Assembly: GCA_905478225.1 (NCBI GenBank) | Contig: CAJQHR010000037.1 | Span: 1-64,000, forward strand | Length of the DNA: 64,000 nucleotides | Source of the DNA: an uncultured Crocinitomix sp. | Lineage (GTDB): Bacteria; Bacteroidota; Bacteroidia; Flavobacteriales_D; Crocinitomicaceae | Reading direction: 5' to 3' | Part shown: positions 47,587-56,713 of the stretch, piece by piece | Layout: each line of letters opens with the position of its first letter | Numbering within the stretch: the first letter of the stretch is position 1 | Position numbers and translations under genes: made by a program | The notes under the pieces: generated by a model | The model's input: only the letters and a program-made list of their open reading frames with translations | Database searches by the model: none | What the model was told of the DNA's origin: nothing

Positions 47587-48591
47587 TTGAAAAGGATACT
47601 CGCCATATTGTTCATTTGTTTTGGGTTATCTTCTCAAGCGCAGGATATTCACTTTTCACAGTTTTATATGAATCCGGTGTATTTGAACCCGGCGCTAACA
47701 GGTGATTTTGATGGAGATTGGAGATTTACAGCCAATCAACGTAGCCAATGGCGTGCAGTTTCACGTCCATTTAATACCATGGCAATTTCAGCGGAAAATC
47801 GTGAAGGATTAATTTTGCCCGGACTTTATCATGCCGTCAATATTTTTCATGATGCTGCAGGTGATGGTAACTACCGAACGATTGAAATGAACTTATCTTC
47901 AAGCTATCAACGTTTTTTAGATATGGATTCAATTCACTCCGTAACGGCTGGACTGCAAGTTGGCTTTAATCATAAGCGGATCGATTTTTCACAATTTAGT
48001 TTTGACGATCAATTCAATGGTATTTATTACGATCCAGATTTGCCAACAATTGAGGCCTTAACCACAACAAGTCGCACTGGACTGAATTTGTCTATCGGTG
48101 CAATTTATACCTATCAACCCGAAGCAAGAAAAAAAATTACTGCGGGCTTGGCTTGGTTTAACCTGCCACAAGCCAAACAAAGCTTTTACGGAAACGAACT
48201 AATTAAACGCGATAAAAGAGTTGTGATTCACGCTAAAGCAATTTATGAGCTGAATTTTGAGTGGGATTTGCAGCCTGGTATCTTTATGCAGTTTCAAGGT
48301 AAATATAAAGAACTGGTTATTGGATCAAATGTTCGTTATTTGTATAAAGACAAAAAGGGAGAATTTATAGCACCTTACGCTGGGTTATGGTTCAGAAATA
48401 AAGATGCAGTTTATATTACGGCGGGAGCGTATTACAATGATTGGACGGCAGGAATTAGTTATGACGTAAATGTATCGCAATTGTCACCGGCAAGTAATGT
48501 TAGAGGTGGACTTGAATTCTCAGTACAGTATATTTTACATCTTTTTAAACCAAAAGAAATTCAACATAGAATTTGTCCCGACTACTTGTAA
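47587..48591 (+). CDS. PorP/SprF family T9SS outer-membrane protein
   Basis: A 334-residue beta-barrel. TTG start at 47587, four bases after the large exoprotein. Signal peptide MKRILAILFICFGLSSQA, then the family signature QDIHFSQFYMNPVYLNPALT, and a C-terminal barrel (VRGGLEFSVQYILHLF). Members partner with a type B cargo protein and help it attach to or leave the cell through T9SS; pairing with the adjacent 1193-residue protein is the expected arrangement. The following gene begins three bases after the stop. Confidence 0.93.
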   Translation: MKRILAILFICFGLSSQAQDIHFSQFYMNPVYLNPALTGDFDGDWRFTANQRSQWRAVSRPFNTMAISAENREGLILPGLYHAVNIFHDAAGDGNYRTIEMNLSSSYQRFLDMDSIHSVTAGLQVGFNHKRIDFSQFSFDDQFNGIYYDPDLPTIEALTTTSRTGLNLSIGAIYTYQPEARKKITAGLAWFNLPQAKQSFYGNELIKRDKRVVIHAKAIYELNFEWDLQPGIFMQFQGKYKELVIGSNVRYLYKDKKGEFIAPYAGLWFRNKDAVYITAGAYYNDWTAGISYDVNVSQLSPASNVRGGLEFSVQYILHLFKPKEIQHRICPDYL

Positions 48592-48593
48592 AT

Positions 48594-50866
48594 ATGATCT
48601 TGATTAAATCGACTAAAAAATTTACGGTTAAATTATTACTCGGCTTTCTCCTTTTAGGACTAGCGCCGCATAGTAGCACGGCTCAATCTTTTACACAAAT
48701 GATGGAGTTTGCAGATGAAAAGATAGTTGAAGGCGACTATTATTATGCACTTAAGTATTATCAACTCGCTATGAATCTCGATTCAAACTCGGTAGAAGTT
48801 TTGTGGAAATTTGCAGAGGCCCAACGAAAATATAAAGACTATAAAAAAGCCGAGTATTATTATGGACGTGTCTATGCAAAGGAAGGCGGGCTAATCTATC
48901 CAAAAAGTATTTTTTGGCTGTCTACAATGGAACAATACAATGGCAAGTACGAATCGTCATTAGAACATTGGAAATTGACCAAAAAAGTTTTTAAAAAACA
49001 GAAAAAAGGCTACGAATACAAAAAATCACAACAAAGTATTAAAAGCTGTTTATGGGCAATTAAAGCCGTGAACGATACGACCGATTATTTAACGAATCCA
49101 TTGCCGGCTCCCGTTAATTCAAAGGACGCCGAGTTAGCTCCTGTCATTTATGACAATCAATTGTGGTTTACATCCCTCAAGGCAGATTCGATTAATTATA
49201 ACGAGGAGGTTTTAACAAAAGAATATTCGCTACAAATTTACACTGCCGACCAAGAGGATAGTATTTTTAGTAACGTGGGTCTCTTAAAAGGAGTGAAAGA
49301 AAAAGGCTCTAATGGAGCGAATGGCTCCTTTAGTCCTGATAAGAAACGGTTTTATTTTTCGCGTTGTAATGAGAATTTTGAATGCAAAATTTATGTAGGC
49401 AAGGTAAAAGACGGAAGGATTACAGATGTAGACAGCCTTGGAGAAATAATCAATACGCCGGGTGTGGTTTCAACCATGCCGCACAGCACTTCAATTAATG
49501 GGAAAGAATATTTGTTCTTCGTTTCAAACCGCGAAAAATCCGTTGGAGGATTGGACATCTGGTACAGTACTGTTACGGCGGGAAATAAATACGGGAAGCC
49601 TCGAAACGTGGGCAGAGGAGTGAATAGTTTGGATGACGACATTTCACCTTTTTACGATACAATACAGCAGAAACTATACTTTAGTTCTTCTTGGTTTGAA
49701 GGTTTTGGAGGGCATGATGTTTTTTACGCCGAGAATAAAGAATTGCGTTTCATGAATCCCCGTAATATGGGGATTCCAATTAATTCGTCTCAAAATGACA
49801 CCTACTTTATAGTTGATCAAAAGAACGAACGATATTATTATTCTACCAATCGCGAAGGGGTGAGCTATGCTAAAAATCAACTTGTTGCAACGACATTTTT
49901 ACCGCGCATTTGCCTATTCTAAAACCGCCTACTCGTTTCGAATCATTAACCGATTTAAACAAGAAATTACCGGTTACTTTATTTTTCCATAACGACGAAC
50001 CCAACCCGCGTACCAAGGATACGACTACACGGTTAACTTATCCTGAATCGTATGACGATTATATTACTTTAGAGGATAAGTACAAGCGGGAATATTCCAA
50101 AGGCCTATCAGGCGATAAAGCCGAGGAAGCGAAGGAAGATATTAATGATTTTTTCTTAGAATTTGTGCGTCAAGGCGTTGTTGATTTGGAGGAGTTTACA
50201 CGTTTACTTAAAATTGAATTGGACAAAGGCTACGCAATTGAAGTAACGGTGAAAGGTTTCGCTAGTCCTTTGGCAAAAACGGATTATAATGTCAACTTGA
50301 CTAAACGTAGAATTTCAAGTCTAATTAATTACCTCTATAAATATGAGGACGGCGTTTTCGCCCCGTATTTAGATCATAAAGCCAGTAACGGAGGCGATTT
50401 AACCTTTGTTCAAATTCCGTTTGGGGAATACACTGCAAATACCTTGATTAGTGATAATGTGAATGACAAAAAGAATTCTGTTTACAGCCGTAAAGCAGCA
50501 CTTGAGCGTAAAATTGAGATTCAAAGTGTGAGTTTTGCAAAACAAGATACGACCTATGCCGAAATGGTTTTTAACAGCCAAATTCATGATTTTGGTGATG
50601 CCAAAAAAGGCGATACGTTAACGCATACGTTTACGTTTAGAAATACAGGTGAACAAAAATTGATTATTGAAGACGTAGAATTGGAATGTGGCTGTTTATC
50701 TTATGAACTTGACAAAACCGAACTAGAACCTGGAGAAGTTGGAACGATTATACTCACGGTAGACACCAAAACATTAAGTGGCTTATCCGTCAGGAAATTG
50801 ATTGTTAAGGCCAATATTGAAAACGGGAAAAAAGAAATTTCCATTACCACAGAGGTGAAAGATTGA
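48594..50866 (+). pseudogene. TPR-PD40-OmpA-DUF1573 envelope protein, frameshifted (PorE-like)
   Basis: The ATG at 48594 starts an exported protein (KLLLGFLLLGLAPHSSTAQ) with TPR-like helices (about 25-140: YYYALKYYQLAMNLDSNSVE), PD40/WD40-type beta-propeller repeats (about 175-430: SFSPDKKRFYFSRCNENFE, FFVSNREKSVGGLDIWY, LYFSSSWFEGFGGHDVFY) and then goes out of frame at AYAKN, near 49877. In the other frame the protein continues STCCNDIFTAHLPILKPPTR to the stop at 50866, giving an OmpA-like region (VTVKGFASPLAKTDYNVNLT) and a DUF1573 domain (DFGDAKKGDTLTHTFTF, ELECGCLSYELDKTELEPGE). Restoring one T in AAAAATCAAC joins both halves into about 757 residues. Such proteins accompany PorP/SprF in T9SS clusters and bind peptidoglycan. 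A single-base lesion; sequencing error is a real possibility. Confidence 0.75.
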
Positions 50867-50910
50867 TGTTTTAATGCCTAATGCCTTTTGCGTGGTGATT
50901 ATTTTGTTAA

Positions 50911-51333
50911 CTAAAATTCAGAAGTTCCCTGCTCCACAACGGACTCGTCGCTATTCATCATTGCTATTAATATCTTAAATCCTTGACCGCGGTCAATTAA
51001 TACGAGGCGTTCGTGTACCAAACCAAATTGTTCTACATTGAAAGTATAACTCAATTTAACCGTTGAAACACTATTGTTGATTTTAGAACTGAACCCTATT
51101 GTTTTAGTGCGTTCAGTTTGCGTCCCCCAGCTAATAACAAGGTTTATAAAATCTTCCCACTCTTGTTCGCTCACTCCGCCGTCAGTATCTGCCAAGTTTG
51201 TAATAATGTAGTCAGTTTCTCCTGCATCTAATTTTTGATGAAATTCATCCGCCACTTTTTCAGCAGCACCAGTCGAACAGCTTGTGAGCGCTAATGTGCC
51301 AATTCCAATAAAAAGAATCAATAAATGTTTCAT
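50911..51333 (-). CDS. Small lipoprotein (DUF4019-like)
   Basis: A 140-residue lipoprotein; signal peptide ends TLALTSCS (Cys about 19). The mature part has the helix-then-sheet pattern of small accessory proteins (VADEFHQKLDAGETDYIITN, SYTFNVEQFG, ERLVLIDRGQGFKILIA) that resembles DUF4019-like proteins, but the match is only suggestive. Divergent from the 51567 operon; its -7 element is TACATTTG at 51368-51361, 27 bases upstream. Confidence 0.6.
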   Translation of the reverse strand: MKHLLILFIGIGTLALTSCSTGAAEKVADEFHQKLDAGETDYIITNLADTDGGVSEQEWEDFINLVISWGTQTERTKTIGFSSKINNSVSTVKLSYTFNVEQFGLVHERLVLIDRGQGFKILIAMMNSDESVVEQGTSEF

Positions 51334-51360
51334 AGTTGGTGTTTAAGGTTCCTATCTATT

Positions 51361-51368
51361 CAAATGTA
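51361..51368 (-). promoter_or_regulatory. -7 promoter element TACATTTG (minus strand)
   Basis: Exact TAnnTTTG match on the minus strand, 27 bases before the ATG at 51333. Confidence 0.5.
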
Positions 51369-51566
51369 TGGAATTTTATGGAACCGTAAAATTGTGTTTT
51401 ATCTGGAATCCCCTTTAAGGATGATTAAATCAGAAGCGGAAGCAATTGCCAATTGTTTCAAAAAGCTTATCTTCAAACCTAGAAAGTAGCGTTGTTTAAA
51501 GGGCGTATGTGGTTAAAGAGAGTCATTAAATGAACCTTTTTAGTAAATATCTGTACTGAATTTCGA

Positions 51567-52604
51567 ATGAATACAATAAAAGGCGTGAGGGAAATATTGA
51601 AAATAGTGATGATTAGTCTTGTCTTGTTGGTTGGCCTTCGCGCGAATGGGCAAGGTCCGAGTCTATCTCCCTATGACTTAAAAGCCAGCTATTTGGAGAA
51701 AAGAGCATCTTATGAAAGTAGTGCTACAAAAAAAATAGCCGATAAAAATCAAGAAGAACTAGATCGAATAGTAAGCGTATTAGAAGAAAATGCACCCAAT
51801 TCATACGAATACCATTTGGTAAAATATATTAATGGGAATTATGACGTGTCTTTGAAAGAGCATCTTTTTAAAGCCTACGAATTAAAGCCAGACGAGCGAG
51901 AAGTTAAACGCGAAATATTCGGTTATTATGTGCTCATTGGAGATGCTGCAAAACAAAAAGAATTTGCGAAGTTGATTGAATCGACCTATTCAAAAAACAC
52001 ATTGAACTACTTTAAATTGTTGGCAGCAAATCCCAAAATGAAAATACTGTTTTTAAGTGGAGAAGCAGATGCCTACCCGCTGATGGTTTTGCAGCGTTTG
52101 GGTAAAGTTCGTTCCACAATCCACCTCATTAATTTGGATTTTTTGGTGAATGAAAAATACCGCATCAGCACACAAAAGAAAATAGGAATGTCCAATGTTC
52201 GTTTCCATGGGCAAGAGAATATGTTTATCAACACGGCACTTTCAAAATTAATGTCAGAAGCCTATATTTCAACTACAATCAGTCAACGCTATATTCGTGA
52301 GTCCGCTGACAACTGTTATTTAACCGGTTTACATTATCAGTATCACTGTCCTGATCAAGTTGCAGAACTGACCGATTTCTGGAAGAATGGGCAGCTAAAT
52401 CTAAACGCATTAGTATTAAATTCTAGCACCGAAAAGAGATTGTATTCTAATTTTTTACCGCCTTTGTTAACCCTTTACAAAATTAAAATTGAAAGCGGTG
52501 AAAAGGATATCGTATTAAGGAATGATATCGCAACATTGGCGAAAAAAGTAAGTATGGAGGAGAAGGTTGAGGGAATTTTAAAAGCATATGACCAAATTGA
52601 ATGA
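51567..52604 (+). CDS. Exported protein of unknown function at the head of an ECF sigma operon
   Basis: A 345-residue protein with a signal peptide (about 1-29, EILKIVMISLVLLVGLRANG). The mature part is helical and polar at first (YLEKRASYESSATKKIADKN), then of mixed alpha/beta type (PKMKILFLSGEADAYPLMVL, RSTIHLINLDFLVNEKY, NLNALVLNSSTEKRL). No family recognised. Its last four bases overlap the start of the sigma factor gene (ATGA), indicating translational coupling. It could be a sensor or a substrate of the response controlled by the sigma factor, but nothing in the sequence proves that. Confidence 0.6.
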   Translation: MNTIKGVREILKIVMISLVLLVGLRANGQGPSLSPYDLKASYLEKRASYESSATKKIADKNQEELDRIVSVLEENAPNSYEYHLVKYINGNYDVSLKEHLFKAYELKPDEREVKREIFGYYVLIGDAAKQKEFAKLIESTYSKNTLNYFKLLAANPKMKILFLSGEADAYPLMVLQRLGKVRSTIHLINLDFLVNEKYRISTQKKIGMSNVRFHGQENMFINTALSKLMSEAYISTTISQRYIRESADNCYLTGLHYQYHCPDQVAELTDFWKNGQLNLNALVLNSSTEKRLYSNFLPPLLTLYKIKIESGEKDIVLRNDIATLAKKVSMEEKVEGILKAYDQIE

Positions 52605-53188
52605 AGCTCTTTAAGAAAGACTATTCAACATATAACGACGAAGACTTAATGCGCTTTTTTATAAAGGGTGATGAGAAAGCCTTTGAACAAATTTACGATA
52701 GATACGAGGCGTTTATGGTCAACTTTTTTTACCGAAAACTCTGGAGTGATAGAATAAAAGCCGAGGATTTTACGCACGATTTGTTTACTAAAATAATTGA
52801 TAAACCCGAATCGTTTGATCCGAGTCGCTCTTTTAAAACATGGTTGTTTTCTGTTGCCAATAACATGTGCAAAAATGAATACAAAAAACAAGAAATTAGA
52901 AAGCCAACGGGTTATGATTTACCTGAAGGAGTAGATGCAAAAGACACTAATAAATTGCAAGATGTTGCAGTAGACGCATCAAACTTTAACACGCAATTAA
53001 AACTGGAATTAAATAAGTTAGGAGAGAAACATAGAGAGGTATTTATGCTTCGCCATTTTGAAGGATTGTCTTTGAATGAAATTGGAGAAACACTGGGAAT
53101 AAATACAGGAACAGTAAAATCTAGATTGCACTTAGCCACAAAAACCTTGGCGGATAAATTAGAGGTTTTTAGAAAAACAATGATATGA
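52601..53188 (+). CDS. ECF-type RNA polymerase sigma factor
   Basis: A 195-residue sigma-70 family factor of the extracytoplasmic-function group. Region 2 lies at about 20-90 (FFIKGDEKAFEQIYDRYEAF, DFTHDLFTKIIDKPESFDPS), region 4 at about 130-185 (LGEKHREVFMLRHFEGLSLN, EIGETLGINTGTVKSRLHLA). Starts with the ATG overlapping the upstream gene and ends overlapping the anti-sigma-like gene by four bases, so the three are cotranscribed and coupled. The usual mechanism is release by the downstream membrane anti-sigma. Confidence 0.92.
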   Translation: MKLFKKDYSTYNDEDLMRFFIKGDEKAFEQIYDRYEAFMVNFFYRKLWSDRIKAEDFTHDLFTKIIDKPESFDPSRSFKTWLFSVANNMCKNEYKKQEIRKPTGYDLPEGVDAKDTNKLQDVAVDASNFNTQLKLELNKLGEKHREVFMLRHFEGLSLNEIGETLGINTGTVKSRLHLATKTLADKLEVFRKTMI

Positions 53189-54225
53189 CAAAGGAAGTAG
53201 AAGATATCATCAGGAATAAAGCTTATTACGAGCTTTCGAATGATGAGCGCGAAAGTGTTGCTGAATATGCTCAGAATGAAGAGAAGTATAGCAATATGCA
53301 ATGGTTTTTGACGGGTACGACCGCTGCATTTGGAGCAGCTAAAGTAGAGGCTTCACCCGGTCTGAAAAAGGGGGTTATGGAACATTTGACTGAAGCCAAG
53401 AAAAAGAAAGGTTTTTGGTTGAATTCGGTGGGTGTTTTTATGTTGCCAACCAATAAAAAATTCTATCAAAAGCCAGCATTTCAATTGGGGATAGCTGCCG
53501 CCGCGGTGGTTGGATTATTATTTGTGTTAAATCCAAGTGTAGATGTTCCTGGATTGGCTGTAGTAGATACCTCAAATAATAATAAAATTGAATTACATGA
53601 GCTTAAGCAGAGTCCGGTTTCGGAGAATTTAGAAATTGAACTAGGCTGGTCAAATGACACTGCCGTTTTAAGTGATGAATTGGTAGAAGATCTACCGGCA
53701 GAACCTGAAGAAGTATTAGATTTTGCATTCGGAGATGCGAACGAAATAAATGAGATGAAAGTTAGCGAACAAACAGCTTACAGTCCAACTTCAAGCGCAG
53801 AGAATAAAGGAGATATTGTAACCTTTGCTGCCCCAATGATTGAAGAAGTTGAACTTATGATGGGTGATGAAGAGGTTGAGATGTCCGAGGATATTAGTTT
53901 AGCGGAAGATGATTTGGATAAAATTACCACAACGGGTTCAATTTCTACTCAAAAAGACAATAAGGCGATAACGGAAGTTGCTGAAAAAGAGGAGGAACGG
54001 GATAGAGTCAAAATTAGTAATTTTAGAAAAGCAAAAAAACAAGATGCAGACTTGAATGATAAATTTGATGATGCGGAACCAACGGCAGAGGGAAATGACG
54101 GCTATTTGGCACCCGGAAGCGCTAGTGGAGCATCAAGAGCAACAAGCGGCGAATGGATAAAGCCAAAATCAATGCATATCAATAAAACGAAAGAGTTGAA
54201 CGCTTTGTTTTTTATAGAGAAATAA
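53185..54225 (+). CDS. Membrane anti-sigma factor-like protein
   Basis: A 346-residue protein. The cytoplasmic N-terminus (1-97, DIIRNKAYYELSNDERESV) would hold the sigma factor; one membrane span at about 98-116 (AFQLGIAAAAVVGLLFVL); the C-terminal 230 residues are acidic and low complexity (EMKVSEQTAYSPTSS, VEEVELMMGDEEVEMSED-type, then KPKSMHINKTKELN at the end). No zinc-binding HxxxCxxC motif is seen, so it is not a ZAS-type anti-sigma. Assignment rests mainly on position, coupling to the sigma gene (overlap 53185-53188) and topology. The next gene overlaps it by one base. Confidence 0.7.
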   Translation: MTKEVEDIIRNKAYYELSNDERESVAEYAQNEEKYSNMQWFLTGTTAAFGAAKVEASPGLKKGVMEHLTEAKKKKGFWLNSVGVFMLPTNKKFYQKPAFQLGIAAAAVVGLLFVLNPSVDVPGLAVVDTSNNNKIELHELKQSPVSENLEIELGWSNDTAVLSDELVEDLPAEPEEVLDFAFGDANEINEMKVSEQTAYSPTSSAENKGDIVTFAAPMIEEVELMMGDEEVEMSEDISLAEDDLDKITTTGSISTQKDNKAITEVAEKEEERDRVKISNFRKAKKQDADLNDKFDDAEPTAEGNDGYLAPGSASGASRATSGEWIKPKSMHINKTKELNALFFIEK

Positions 54226-54749
54226 TGCGTCTGCTTTCGGTAACACTAATCTTATCTTTTGTCTTATTGGCTTGTGATTCTGAGCAAGGACCTAGTTTTA
54301 ATCGAAATCCAAAAGAGGTCGTCAGCGAATTTGGGATCGACGTTGAGGCGTATGATTATGAGAATTTCAAACCATTTCTAAACCAAAAAGATGATCAAAT
54401 TCATGTCATAAATTTTTGGGCAACTTGGTGTGTGCCTTGCGTGGCTGAATTACCTTATTTTGAGCAATTAGGAGCAGAGTACCCTGAAATCGAAATAGTT
54501 CTTGTGAGTCTTGATTTCCCAAAAAAAATTAAAGAGAACCTCATTCCCTTTATTCAAAAGAATACACTCAAGTCTGAGGTCATTTTATTGGATGAACCAG
54601 ATGGGAATAAATGGATTCCCCAAATTGACCCAAATTGGTCGGGAGCAATACCTGCTACAATCATTTATAAGAACGATAAAAGCAAATTTTACGAACAATC
54701 GTTTAACTTTGCGGAACTAGAAGAAGCAATTGCTTTATTCGACAACTAA
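54225..54749 (+). CDS. TlpA-family thioredoxin lipoprotein
   Basis: A 174-residue lipoprotein (signal ending FVLLAC, Cys 17) with a thioredoxin fold and an active-site pair C69/C72 in NFWATWCVPCVAELP, the TlpA/ResA type. It would reduce disulfides of envelope proteins. Residues QIDPNWSGAIPATIIY contain the cis-Pro loop. Overlaps the anti-sigma gene by one base, so it is part of the ECF operon. Confidence 0.9.
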   Translation: MRLLSVTLILSFVLLACDSEQGPSFNRNPKEVVSEFGIDVEAYDYENFKPFLNQKDDQIHVINFWATWCVPCVAELPYFEQLGAEYPEIEIVLVSLDFPKKIKENLIPFIQKNTLKSEVILLDEPDGNKWIPQIDPNWSGAIPATIIYKNDKSKFYEQSFNFAELEEAIALFDN

Positions 54750-54758
54750 ATTTGAACT

Positions 54759-55445
54759 ATGAAACTTACAAAGATTTTTTTATTCACAATCCCATTTATT
54801 TTCATTTCGTGCGGGGGTGCTGAGGTCACAGAAGATCTTACGGAACCATTGGACAGCTTGACTGAAAGTATTTCAAATAGCGAAGAGCCAGATGAATCAA
54901 GTGAAAATATTGGATATGAAGTCGGCGATATTGCAACAGATTTCAGCTTAATGAATATTGATGATCAAAAAGTGTCCTTGGCAGATTATGATGAAGCGAA
55001 AGGATTTATTGTGATTTTTACCTGCAATCATTGCCCCTATGCAGTTGCTTATGAAGATCGAATTGTTGCTTTAGATGCGAAATATAAAACGCAAGGTTAT
55101 CCTGTTATTGCTATTAATCCCAACAATCCAGACGTGATGGAAGAGGATAGTTTTGAAAACATGAAAATAAGAGCCGCCGAGAAAGGATTCACCTTCCCTT
55201 ATCTTTTAGATGATGGTCAAGAAATCTTTCCGCAATATGGTGCTACAAAAACACCTCACGTTTACATCCTGAAAAAAGGTGCTGACGGAAATAAGGTAGA
55301 GTATATAGGTGCAATTGATGATAATTATGGTGATGAATCTGCGGTTACAGTAAAATATGTTGAGGATGCCGTAGACGCTTTATTGAATGGAGAAGAACCT
55401 ACTGTGACATCAACTTTGGCTATTGGTTGCTCAATCAAAATGTAA
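54759..55445 (+). CDS. Peroxiredoxin-like thioredoxin-fold lipoprotein
   Basis: A 228-residue lipoprotein (signal ending FIFISC, Cys 18) with an acidic linker (LTEPLDSLTESISNSEEPDE) and an AhpC/TSA-like domain. The CxxC motif is C89-N-H-C92 (IVIFTCNHCPYAVAYEDR), of the PRX_like2 type found in redoxin-domain proteins; FEQYGATKTPHVYIL-type sequence (FPQYGATKTPHVYIL) follows. Substrate unknown. Nine bases after the TlpA-like gene in the same operon. Confidence 0.85.
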   Translation: MKLTKIFLFTIPFIFISCGGAEVTEDLTEPLDSLTESISNSEEPDESSENIGYEVGDIATDFSLMNIDDQKVSLADYDEAKGFIVIFTCNHCPYAVAYEDRIVALDAKYKTQGYPVIAINPNNPDVMEEDSFENMKIRAAEKGFTFPYLLDDGQEIFPQYGATKTPHVYILKKGADGNKVEYIGAIDDNYGDESAVTVKYVEDAVDALLNGEEPTVTSTLAIGCSIKM

Positions 55446-55461
55446 ACGCCAAAGATGTTGA

Positions 55462-55908
55462 ATGGCAAATTCGTTTAAAATATTAATACCGTTTATCGCG
55501 CTTTTATTTGCTTGCCAAATCACAAAAGAAGATGGTGTTCATATTGCTGGGGAAAATTTAGACTATCAATTGATTCGCGACGATTTATACGAAGATAAGG
55601 AAGGCAATTTATATTTTAGAACGATTGATCGAAGTGCGGCGGATAATCCAGAACAACCTGAATTAGGAATGAAGTATTCCTACAATAAGTATCTTTATGT
55701 GGATAGCCTTGTAGATGGAAATACCATATTGACAACACCAGCGATAAAGGATGTGGTAGATGCTGAAACATTTCATAAAACGACAGGGAAACAGCAACCC
55801 AAGAATCCAGATGGTTCAAGTCCTTTATCCATGAGTCATTATGCGGATAAGAACAAGAAGTATTTTCTACTTCATGTGGCGGACGGAGGTGTATTGCATA
55901 AAAAATAA
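55462..55908 (+). CDS. Small lipoprotein, unknown function
   Basis: A 148-residue lipoprotein; signal peptide MANSFKILIPFIALLFAC, Cys 18. The mature part (GENLDYQLIRDDLYEDKEGN, LYFRTIDRSAADNPEQPELG, SMSHYADKNKKYFLL) resembles DKNYY-type repeats of Bacteroidota lipoproteins, but no function is known. Sixteen bases after the peroxiredoxin-like gene, probably in the same operon. Confidence 0.65.
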   Translation: MANSFKILIPFIALLFACQITKEDGVHIAGENLDYQLIRDDLYEDKEGNLYFRTIDRSAADNPEQPELGMKYSYNKYLYVDSLVDGNTILTTPAIKDVVDAETFHKTTGKQQPKNPDGSSPLSMSHYADKNKKYFLLHVADGGVLHKK

Positions 55909-55918
55909 ACGATAATTC

Positions 55919-56542
55919 ATGAAAATAATTAGTCTTTTTTTTGTTTTTAGTTTGTGGACATTGAGCGCAAATGGTTGCGGCTGTGACTGGTCAAGGAATT
56001 TCCTAGAACTGTGTTCAGAATCTGACGCGGTGATTAAGTTTAAAGTAAAAGGGTACGAAGATTACCAAGAGATGGGTAGCGAATCAAATCCACTTACCTC
56101 AGTTGTTGAAGTGTTAGCTGTGTACAAAGGGTTGATTTCAGGAGAAGAGATGCGATTTTCTGGTAATGATGGAACGCTGTGTCGCAAATTTGCGCGGGAT
56201 TTCAAAATTGGGCGTGATTATTATTTTCAGTACAACTATCCTAATGATGGTGAGACCCCAATTTTAGATCTATGTGGAGAATACGCCTTATTGTCTGACT
56301 ATGATGGCGTTCAAGGTGACGAGTATCAAGAAAATAGTACCCCAAAAATGACAGAGGAAGAATTCATGACTGCCCTAGAAGAAAACCTGGGTGAAAGCGC
56401 GAGCGCCTCAAACCGACCTTCATCTAATTTAAATGATGGTACAGCAAGAACGTTTAGTGATGCCCTACTTTATTCATTGTTCGGAGTTTTAATTTTATTA
56501 CTAGCTCTGTTTGGCCGGGTGCTTTATAGAAGCAGAGTGTAG
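55919..56542 (+). CDS. Cys-rich exported protein with netrin/TIMP-like domain and C-terminal anchor
   Basis: A 207-residue protein: signal peptide (MKIISLFFVFSLWTLSANG) followed directly by CGCDW, a domain with the spacing of NTR/TIMP-like folds (ESDAVIKFKVKGYEDY, VVEVLAVYKGLISGEEMRFS, DGTLCRKFARDFKIGRDYYF, LDLCGEYALLSD), then a polar linker and one C-terminal membrane span (about 181-203, LLYSLFGVLILLLALFGRV) with a basic end (LYRSRV). NTR-like bacterial proteins are known but their roles are unclear. Eleven bases after the preceding lipoprotein; last gene of the ECF-linked series. Confidence 0.6.
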   Translation: MKIISLFFVFSLWTLSANGCGCDWSRNFLELCSESDAVIKFKVKGYEDYQEMGSESNPLTSVVEVLAVYKGLISGEEMRFSGNDGTLCRKFARDFKIGRDYYFQYNYPNDGETPILDLCGEYALLSDYDGVQGDEYQENSTPKMTEEEFMTALEENLGESASASNRPSSNLNDGTARTFSDALLYSLFGVLILLLALFGRVLYRSRV

Positions 56543-56593
56543 GTGGCGGTTATTTCTTATAAGATGACTATTGATTTTACCTGAATCTTTAAG

Positions 56594-56626
56594 TTCCAAA
56601 TTCCAAATTCTAAATCTCAAATTCTA
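56594..56626. repeat. Degenerate CAAATTC-type tandem repeat upstream of rmuC
   Basis: TTCCAAA, TTCCAAATTC, TCTCAAATTC and similar units follow one another over 33 bases in the rmuC spacer. No coding content. Confidence 0.5.
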
Positions 56627-56713
56627 AAAAGAAAATCCACGAAGACTAAATAATTAAAAAGTCTTTTGTCTTTGATCTATTCGCTTTTATCTAAAATAAA
56701 CTAACTTTAACAT

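Noticed and set aside
53271-53453. Minus-strand open frame inside the anti-sigma gene
   Set aside because: Shadow of the plus-strand coding region; no promoter or protein character.
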